Shown: in pieces, positions 17,422-22,435 of the stretch
Position numbering within the stretch: the first letter of the stretch is position 1
How the letters are laid out: the number at the start of each line of letters is the position of its first letter
DNA from: Geobacteraceae bacterium
Lineage (GTDB): Bacteria; Desulfobacterota; Desulfuromonadia; Geobacterales; Geobacteraceae
Length of the DNA: 35,001 nucleotides
Assembly: GCA_028683555.1 (NCBI GenBank)
Contig: JAQUHN010000020.1
Span: 1 to 35,001 of the forward strand
Direction: 5' to 3'
Made by a program: the position numbers and the translations under genes
The notes under the pieces: model-generated
Databases searched by the model: none
Told to the model about the DNA's origin: nothing
The model's input: only the letters and a program-made list of their open reading frames with translations

Positions 17422-17427
17422 ATTATA
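17422..17427 (-). promoter_or_regulatory. Candidate -10 element for the baseplate operon
   Basis: Read on the minus strand this is a perfect TATAAT, 24 bases before the ATG of the exported Sm-like gene, leaving room for a short leader with its ribosome site. No good -35 hexamer is found 16-18 bases upstream. Half of a 10-bp inverted repeat lies just upstream of the -10, in the spacer, so the promoter may depend on a regulator. Confidence 0.45.
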
Positions 17428-17430
17428 TTA

Positions 17431-17503
17431 CTTAAGGTTATGAAGATCTTAGTATCATATAAATATCGCAAATAAATATTCAATTATCACTTTTAACCTT
17501 AAG
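17431..17503. repeat. 10-bp perfect inverted repeat, candidate operator pair
   Basis: CTTAAGGTTA at 17431-17440 and its exact reverse complement TAACCTTAAG at 17494-17503, 53 bases apart. The near arm lies in the spacer of the candidate promoter. Two distant arms of this kind could be sites for one dimeric regulator or for looping. In an AT-rich region chance similarity is more likely than elsewhere, but ten matching bases including the GG/CC core make it notable. Confidence 0.4.
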
Positions 17504-17922
17504 CAAAGTATATAGTTATCAAGAAATGGTGTTATGTATAATATAGTTATTATGATGAATGCATAGTAAACAGTTATACATGTAACTTTATATAACTTAT
17601 TGACAAAAGCATACATATGATAAATAGCATTACATACTATTATTAATTGTATTACTACACATTCGACATCGATATTATCTTAAAAACAATAGTTATTAGG
17701 CTATGTATCTTAGCTACAAATTTCGCATCAAAATTGTAAACACACCATATATCTAACATCAAGTTGCAACAGCAATATACCTATTTACTGCGCCAAGGTA
17801 ATTGGCTACTCCAACGCTCACTGTGATACTATTACTCCTGCAATTAAACAACTTAGCCCTGCCCTACGATTGATATGTTTAATTGCTGCTGTAATACTCC
17901 ATGGTGACATCCATACTGTAAT

Positions 17923-17945
17923 GAGGCCCCCTAGCAGAGGGCCTC
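17923..17945 (-). terminator. Hairpin downstream of hcp2, likely terminator
   Basis: A GAGGCCC stem at 17923-17929 pairs with GGGCCTC at 17939-17945 around a nine-base loop, starting 13 bases after the hcp2 stop. It is a strong GC-rich stem in otherwise AT-rich DNA. The minus-strand tail (ATTACAGT) has no U run, so it may be a weak terminator or a 3' end stabiliser for the abundant hcp mRNA. Confidence 0.55.
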
Positions 17946-17958
17946 GTGCACAATAGAA

Positions 17959-18444
17959 TTATTTGGGAACAGCCCATGAATCTTCAGATTCGATTCCGTT
18001 CGGCTCCCACGTCCACTTGATTTTCTTGTAGGTAAAGGAAATATCTTCCATGTGACGGTACGGTTCATTTGACGCAAGAAGCGTCATGGGCATGGACGGG
18101 CTGATGCTGACAACAATTGCATCTTCCAGTTTGTGGGTGAAATAATGTTCTTCGGTTCCCTGCTTGGTGATTCGATACCACTTGATGGTCACGTCTTTCA
18201 GGTGCTCGCCGGTGCACAGGGCCTGGTAAAGTTTCGGCGAACTCTTGTCGTATTCCTTGGTGATGGTCAGGGGACCATGAACCCGCTTACCAGTGGCAAG
18301 TCCATCGGTCGGACTGCGGGGGATGCTGATCTGATGATCCATCCCGTAAACGAGGATGGTGTTCTCCCGGCCCTGCATTTCGCAGGAACCATCAATTTTC
18401 CCTTGTTTTTCACCCGTAAGGGTAAGGTGTGCTGGCATTGCCAT
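17959..18444 (-). CDS. hcp: Hcp tube protein, second copy
   Basis: A 161-residue Hcp that stacks as hexameric rings to form the inner tube. The N-terminus MAMPAHLTLTGEKQG, YDKSSPKLYQALCTGE and the terminal FTYKKIKWTWEPNG are typical. It differs from the other copy at about 11 residues (for example DHQIS for NHDVS and SMPMTLLAS for SMPTTLIAA), while the DNA differs at about 83 of the 415 bases of the downstream part of the gene. A strong AAAGGAGGG ribosome site precedes the ATG. It follows the putative small effector-immunity pair and ends the hcp segment. Confidence 0.96.
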   Translation of the reverse strand: MAMPAHLTLTGEKQGKIDGSCEMQGRENTILVYGMDHQISIPRSPTDGLATGKRVHGPLTITKEYDKSSPKLYQALCTGEHLKDVTIKWYRITKQGTEEHYFTHKLEDAIVVSISPSMPMTLLASNEPYRHMEDISFTYKKIKWTWEPNGIESEDSWAVPK

Positions 18445-18521
18445 TGTTAATCCCTCCTTTATCCGTTAATAGAGAACACAACGACTTCACATAGTACTGC
18501 TTATTTTTGTTTACTTTTCAT

Positions 18522-18577
18522 TTTGCATGCTATCACTGACCAGCTGCTACTGTATTTGAAACATGCAAATCACTGAC
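18522..18577. repeat. Short direct and inverted repeats at the downstream edge of the small cassette
   Basis: TTTGCATG (18522-18529) is perfectly inverted as CATGCAAA (18562-18569). Overlapping these is an imperfect direct repeat: CATGCTATCACTGAC (18526-18540) and CATGCAAATCACTGAC (18562-18577), differing only in the middle. The second copy spans the stop codon of the 62-residue gene. The repeats lie in the leader of hcp2 and could be a regulatory hairpin or a trace of cassette insertion. Confidence 0.35.
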
Positions 18578-18758
18578 TATCCTTGGGATATTCGGATTTC
18601 TTGAGCTTGCGCCTTAGCCGGAAATTATCAAAAAGTAGAGTAAAGAGAACTATTATAGAAAATATTTCTAATCCATTTTCACCTGTAAAGCGCCAAAACG
18701 TCCATGCTAATAGTGAAACACAACCAGCTGTAATAATAAGCAAAAATGAGTCTTTCAT
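18570..18758 (-). CDS. Two-TM small membrane protein, candidate immunity protein
   Basis: A 62-residue protein with two hydrophobic segments (FLLIITAGCVSLLAWTFW and IFSIIVLFTLLFDNF) and a basic tail (RLRRKLKKSEYPKDSQ). Its ATG lies four bases after the stop of the 121-residue gene, with a GAGG ten bases upstream, so the two should be co-translated. No family is recognised. Tight coupling to a small hydrophobic protein between two hcp genes suggests an inner-membrane immunity protein against a membrane-acting effector. This is inference. Confidence 0.6.
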   Translation of the reverse strand: MKDSFLLIITAGCVSLLAWTFWRFTGENGLEIFSIIVLFTLLFDNFRLRRKLKKSEYPKDSQ

Positions 18759-18762
18759 GATA

Positions 18763-19128
18763 TCAACGCCTCATAGCAATCGCCTCCGATAGCCATGGAC
18801 GATTGAGATTATGTTCGTTGGCTGCAAATAGTACATCTGTAATAGTTACTCCTCCAGAGATTGTACGACCTGTTGCGACAGCAATACTCCCAATAACTGC
18901 CCCAACATAATACGCTGCGGAACAAGCAGCTATTACTCCAAGAGCTTCTAGTTTTGTCCCTGCCCCAATGAGTTCTCCGACTGTGACGGTTTTTCCATAT
19001 TTATCGATTAGGGCGAGAAGAATTGTTGCGTTTGCAACTGCAGTTTGGAGGTTTCCAAAAAGTGTTTCAGGGGCTGGAAGTCCCATACTTTTCATGTTTT
19101 CCTTGAAATATGTGTGGAAGTCAGACAT
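18763..19128 (-). CDS. Small membrane-active protein between hcp genes, candidate Hcp-delivered effector
   Basis: A 121-residue protein with a charged N-terminus (MSDFHTYFKENMKSMG), a first hydrophobic stretch (VANATILLALIDKYG) and a glycine/alanine-rich core (ALGVIAACSAAYYVGAVIGS, about residues 62-81). The soluble C-terminus contains NEHNLNRPWLSEAIAMRR. No signal peptide is present. An AAGGAG ribosome site supports the ATG. I recall similar small uncharacterised proteins in other proteobacteria but cannot name the family. Small effectors of under ~20 kDa can be carried inside the Hcp ring, and this gene is flanked by two hcp genes with a two-TM partner, so a pore-type effector is a reasonable guess. 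Confidence 0.62.
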   Translation of the reverse strand: MSDFHTYFKENMKSMGLPAPETLFGNLQTAVANATILLALIDKYGKTVTVGELIGAGTKLEALGVIAACSAAYYVGAVIGSIAVATGRTISGGVTITDVLFAANEHNLNRPWLSEAIAMRR

Positions 19129-19218
19129 TCCCTTGGTCTCCTTCGATGTGCAATTTCGCTTGCATCAAAGACTGTCCCTGTACGCATAGAAGCAGGAGGC
19201 AGTATGGTTAAGAAATCC

Positions 19219-19704
19219 TTACTTCGGCACAGCCCATGAATCTTCAGATTCGATCCCGTTCGGTTCCCAGGTCCACTTGATCTTCTTGTAGGTGAAAGAG
19301 ACATGCTCCATATGGCGATACGGTTCGTTTGCGGCTATTAAAGTTGTAGGCATGGACGGACTGATGTTGACAACGATGGCGTCTTCCAGCTTATGGGTAA
19401 AGTAGTGCTCTTCTGTGCCCTGCTTGGTGATCCGATACCATTTGATGGTAACATCCTTCAAATGTTCACCGGTGCAGAGGGCCTGGTACAGTTTCGGAGA
19501 GCTTTTGTCATATTCCTTGATAATAGAAAGCGGGCCATGAACCCGTTTCCCGGTGGCTAATCCATCGGTTGGACTGCGCGGAATACTGACATCGTGATTC
19601 ATCCCATAGACAAGGATTGTGTTTTCCCGTCCTTGCATTTCGCAGGAACCATCAATTTTCCCTTGTTTTTCACCCGTAAGGGTAAGGTGTGCTGGCATAG
19701 CCAT
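19219..19704 (-). CDS. hcp: Hcp tube protein, first copy
   Basis: A 161-residue Hcp, the inner-tube subunit, with the same blocks as its paralogue 1.26 kb downstream. It follows the sheath genes, as is common for hcp, but with its own 126-base leader that contains a stem-loop and a good AAGGAGG ribosome site. The first part of the reading frame is identical in DNA to the other copy over 65 bases (19634-19698), although the rest has diverged by about 20 percent, mostly silently. It is probably highly expressed. Confidence 0.96.
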   Translation of the reverse strand: MAMPAHLTLTGEKQGKIDGSCEMQGRENTILVYGMNHDVSIPRSPTDGLATGKRVHGPLSIIKEYDKSSPKLYQALCTGEHLKDVTIKWYRITKQGTEEHYFTHKLEDAIVVNISPSMPTTLIAANEPYRHMEHVSFTYKKIKWTWEPNGIESEDSWAVPK

Positions 19705-19732
19705 TGTGTGTATCCTCCTTGGGGCAGATAGG

Positions 19733-19753
19733 ACCTTGAAGTAAGTTCAAGGT
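19733..19753 (-). promoter_or_regulatory. Stem-loop in the hcp leader
   Basis: ACCTTGAA (19733-19740) pairs perfectly with TTCAAGGT (19746-19753) around a five-base loop. On the minus strand it lies 28 bases before the hcp ATG, just upstream of the ribosome site. It may stabilise the mRNA, mark a processing site, or control translation. No U run follows, so it is not a classical terminator. Confidence 0.4.
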
Positions 19754-19783
19754 GCCTTAAAAAGCAATTTCATTTTCTGTTGG

Positions 19784-19812
19784 AGTCCAGATACCCTGCC
19801 AATCTTTGGACT
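19784..19812 (-). terminator. Possible terminator/attenuation hairpin between the 92-residue gene and hcp
   Basis: AGTCCA (19784-19789) is perfectly inverted as TGGACT (19807-19812), with GAT/ATC able to add further pairs inside. It begins 19 bases after the stop of the 92-residue gene. No immediate U run follows, though a TTTTT occurs ~40 bases later. It could reduce read-through from the sheath genes into hcp or process the transcript. Confidence 0.3.
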
Positions 19813-19830
19813 AAACGTGATGCATCTAAT

Positions 19831-20109
19831 TTATTCTCGAAGATTTTCCAACAGTTTTCTAAAAAACAAATCATCACGAATATTGGTTGCAAAAGTAAAA
19901 TAGTATGGCTGAGTTCTGTCCATGAAGAGAATCAAGTCCTTAGTCATCTTGACACCTGGTTTGTAGATGTTTTCAAACGCGACAAAATCATTTCCGACAT
20001 ATTTGCGTAGTTTATTGACATTTTCAAAGACAAAGCCCTTCTTGTAATCTTTGAAACACAAAAACCTAAAAAAGAGACTTTGCGAGACCACCATAAATTG
20101 TCCCGTCAT
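19831..20109 (-). CDS. Unknown 92-residue protein behind tssC
   Basis: A small, basic and aromatic-rich protein (MTGQFMVVSQSLFFRFLCF, then NKLRKYVGNDFVAFENIYKPG, ending FRKLLENLRE). It has no signal peptide and no convincing TM segment. It begins 18 bases after the tssC stop but without a clear ribosome site, and it is more AT-rich than tssC. I recognise no family. The pattern of hydrophobic and charged residues suggests a small folded alpha/beta protein. It may be a structural accessory of the sheath or a recent arrival. Confidence 0.5.
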   Translation of the reverse strand: MTGQFMVVSQSLFFRFLCFKDYKKGFVFENVNKLRKYVGNDFVAFENIYKPGVKMTKDLILFMDRTQPYYFTFATNIRDDLFFRKLLENLRE

Positions 20110-20127
20110 CTTACTTGCGTCTTGAAA

Positions 20128-21624
20128 TCAGGCTGCATTGACGTCCTTATCCAGCTTGCCCACCAGTGAAAGCGTAAAATACGCCCCCATGTACTTGAAG
20201 TGGGGTCTGACTTTCAGAGACACACGGTACCAACCCGGCTCGCCCGGAACCTCCTCAACGCCTATTTCCGCTTGCCGCAAAGGTCTGCGGCTTCGCACGC
20301 CGGGCATGGGATTATCCATGTCGGACACATACTGGCGGATCCAGTTATTGAGCTCCAGTTCCAGGTCACTCCGCTCCTTCCAGGTACCGATGTTTTCCCG
20401 CTGGATGACTTTCAGATAATGGGCCAGGCGACTGACGATGAACATGTAGGGAAGCTGCAAACCGAGCTTGTAGTTCAACTCGGCCTCTTTCCCTTCCTTG
20501 CTGATCCCGAAATATTTCGGCTTCTGGACAGAGTTGGCAGAGAAAAAAGCAGCGTTGTCACTCCCCTTACGCATGGTAAGGGCGATGAAACCTTCTTCGG
20601 CAAGCTCGAACTCACGTCGCTCGGATATCAGTACTTCGGTAGGAATCTTGGTCTGGATGGCGCCCATCGCCTCGTACTGATGGAGCGGCAGGTCCTCCAC
20701 AGCGCCGCCCCCTTGTGGGCCGATGATGTTGGCGCACCAACGGTATTTTGCAAAACTGTCGGCGATACGAGTGGCAAAGGCCAAAGCGGCATTGCCCCAG
20801 CTGTAATGCTCATGACCGGCCGACACCATTTCCTGGTAATTGAAGCTCTTGACCGGCTGGGTTTCAGGACCGTAAGGAAGCCGGAGCAGGAAACGGGGGA
20901 GAGCCAGACCGACGTAGCGCGCATCCTCGGTTTCCCTGAACGACTGCCACTTGATATACTGCGGACCCTCCATTATCGACTTGATATCCTTGAGATTGGG
21001 CAGTGTGGTATAGTCGTCTATGCCGAAGAAATCAGGCGCTGCAGCGGCGATGAACGGCGTATGCGACATAGCTGCCACCGCAGCAGTGTGCTGCAGAAGC
21101 CGCATATCCTGGGGACCGGCGTTGAATTCGTAGTTGCCGATCAGGCACGCATACGGCTTACCGCCGAACTGGCCGTACTCACTAGTGTAAACAGTCTTGT
21201 ACAGCCCCGACTTGACTATCTCGGCAGCGTCCTCGAAATCTTCCAGAAGCTCGTCTTTCATAACGTGAAGCATCTCGATCTTGATATTTTCCCGAAAATC
21301 GGTCCGGTCCACGAGAAAATCAAGGGAACGCCAAGCTGACTCCAGTTTCTGAAAGTCCTGGTGGTGAAGGATCTCGTCGAGCTGCTTGCTCAGCGTACGG
21401 TCAATCTCGGCTATCATGTCGTCCAGGCTTGCCTTGGAAACCTTGACCGTATCCTTCCCCGGCTCCAGCAGCTGTGAGATCAGAACCTCAACGCCTTTAC
21501 GGGTAATGGAATAGGCTTCGTCAGCCGGCTTGAGCCTTGTTGCCTGAACAATTTCCTCCAGCAACGATTCCTGCCCAAGCTCGGATTCCTGACTCGCCAG
21601 AGTATTTTCCTGTTCCCTGCTCAT
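20128..21624 (-). CDS. tssC: TssC large sheath subunit
   Basis: A 498-residue TssC (VipB) of normal length that forms the contractile sheath with TssB. Blocks include FQKLESAWRSLDFLV, YACLIGNYEF, ANIIGPQGGGAVEDLPLH, PTEVLISERREFELAEEGFI and NAAFFSANSVQKPKY. The N-terminal helix SLLEEIVQATRLKPADEAY matches the segment of VipB bound by the ClpV ATPase during disassembly. A GGAGGAG ribosome site lies just upstream, and the gene starts nine bases after tssB. Confidence 0.98.
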   Translation of the reverse strand: MSREQENTLASQESELGQESLLEEIVQATRLKPADEAYSITRKGVEVLISQLLEPGKDTVKVSKASLDDMIAEIDRTLSKQLDEILHHQDFQKLESAWRSLDFLVDRTDFRENIKIEMLHVMKDELLEDFEDAAEIVKSGLYKTVYTSEYGQFGGKPYACLIGNYEFNAGPQDMRLLQHTAAVAAMSHTPFIAAAAPDFFGIDDYTTLPNLKDIKSIMEGPQYIKWQSFRETEDARYVGLALPRFLLRLPYGPETQPVKSFNYQEMVSAGHEHYSWGNAALAFATRIADSFAKYRWCANIIGPQGGGAVEDLPLHQYEAMGAIQTKIPTEVLISERREFELAEEGFIALTMRKGSDNAAFFSANSVQKPKYFGISKEGKEAELNYKLGLQLPYMFIVSRLAHYLKVIQRENIGTWKERSDLELELNNWIRQYVSDMDNPMPGVRSRRPLRQAEIGVEEVPGEPGWYRVSLKVRPHFKYMGAYFTLSLVGKLDKDVNAA

Positions 21625-21633
21625 ATCTCCTCC

Positions 21634-22119
21634 TTAGCCTTCCAGACCAATTTCGGCCAACAGCCGCTGCCGGGCATTGTCGTCTTTGATCAATTCCTGT
21701 ATTTTTTTCCTGAACTCGGGAACATTCGACAGCGGCCCCTTGAGCGCCCGCAGTGCCTCCCGCAACTCCAGCAGTCGTTGCAGTTCCGGCACCTGTTCCA
21801 CGACCGCCTCCGGTCCGAAATCTTTCATCTTCTCCACGCGGAGACGAACATTCAGCTCTTCAGCCTGGTCGGCGGCCAAACGGTTGGGGACGCTCAGATT
21901 CAAGGTGATGTTCTGGGCCTTCAGAACCTCGTTAAAGTTGTCTTTGTCGACATTTACCGGCTCACGCTTCTCCAAGGGGCGGTCATCCGGACTCCCGGTA
22001 AAATCACCCAGCACCAGCATCTTCAAGGGGAGTTCCAGTTCTTCCTTTGCATCGCCCAGCGCAGGTCGATAGACGATGTTCACTCTTTCTTTCGGTGCAA
22101 TAGATGATTCCTTAGCCAT
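21634..22119 (-). CDS. tssB: TssB small sheath subunit
   Basis: A 161-residue TssB (VipA), of normal length. It shows KERVNIVYRPALGDAKEELE, PLKMLVLGDFTG, LNLSVPNRL and FGPEAVVEQVPELQRLLELR, the core blocks of the family. It interlocks with TssC in sheath strands. AAGGAGC lies six bases before the ATG. A possible promoter with TATAAT sits 54 bases upstream. Confidence 0.97.
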   Translation of the reverse strand: MAKESSIAPKERVNIVYRPALGDAKEELELPLKMLVLGDFTGSPDDRPLEKREPVNVDKDNFNEVLKAQNITLNLSVPNRLAADQAEELNVRLRVEKMKDFGPEAVVEQVPELQRLLELREALRALKGPLSNVPEFRKKIQELIKDDNARQRLLAEIGLEG

Positions 22120-22172
22120 TTGTTTGCTCCTTTATTTTCCTGTCCGATATAACAACAGCAATAAGCCCACGA

Positions 22173-22178
22173 ATTATA
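22173..22178 (-). promoter_or_regulatory. Candidate -10 element upstream of tssB
   Basis: On the minus strand this reads TATAAT, in the 67-base gap between the small membrane gene and tssB. No good -35 is visible at 16-18 bases. It could allow separate expression of the sheath genes; the call rests on one hexamer. Confidence 0.3.
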
Positions 22179-22186
22179 TTCCCAAG

Positions 22187-22426
22187 TCAGCACCACCTCA
22201 TTTCAGGCATGAAAAGCCCCATGACAAACCAGATTGTGCTAATGAAAACTATCAGCCAACCGAACAGTTTTATCCCCTCTGAACCCCAGAACGGCGCACG
22301 CAGATTTATGAGAACTCCCGAGACAAAAGTTCCCTCAAGCCACTCTGCCCCTCCCCAACGTAGCACCCAAAGCCAGAAGAGCAGGTCAACCAGGTAGAGT
22401 AGTATCCACTCGGCAAGGGACGTCAC
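22187..22426 (-). CDS. Small two-TM membrane protein between tssA and tssB
   Basis: A 79-residue Trp-rich protein starting at GTG 22426, 10 bases after the TagF-TssA stop. Two hydrophobic segments are visible: WILLYLVDLLFWLWVLRW near the N-terminus and LFGWLIVFISTIWFVMGLF near the C-terminus, joined by a short soluble loop. The ribosome site is weak (GGGG 12 bases away), so expression probably depends on coupling. No family recognised. It could be an accessory of the TssJLM membrane complex. Confidence 0.6.
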   Translation of the reverse strand: MTSLAEWILLYLVDLLFWLWVLRWGGAEWLEGTFVSGVLINLRAPFWGSEGIKLFGWLIVFISTIWFVMGLFMPEMRWC

Positions 22427-22435
22427 CTGTACTAT

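Larger units (their letters stand above)
17398..17958 (-). promoter_or_regulatory. AT-rich intergenic region without a recognisable gene
   Basis: About 560 bases between hcp2 and the baseplate group, markedly AT-rich compared with both sides. I see no credible gene in it. It contains the hairpin behind hcp2, a 10-bp inverted repeat (CTTAAGGTTA at 17431-17440 and its complement at 17494-17503), a TATAAT at 17422-17427, and four (T/C)AGTTAT heptamers at 17513, 17544, 17571 and 17690. It looks like a control region for the downstream baseplate/payload operon, possibly bound by an AT-preferring nucleoid protein. The regulatory reading is inference. Confidence 0.55.

Noticed and set aside
17513-17696. 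Repeated AGTTAT heptamers as a CRISPR-like or iteron array
   Set aside because: Spacing is irregular (31, 27 and 119 bases), the copies are only seven bases long, and such words are common in AT-rich DNA.
17810-17830. GG-N10-GC sequence resembling a sigma-54 promoter
   Set aside because: It is on the plus strand with no gene downstream and matches only part of the consensus.
20200-21339. Long open frame (379 codons) on the plus strand
   Set aside because: It lies entirely opposite tssC, whose family identity is certain. The frame has no recognisable domain and is explained by the codon pattern of the real gene.
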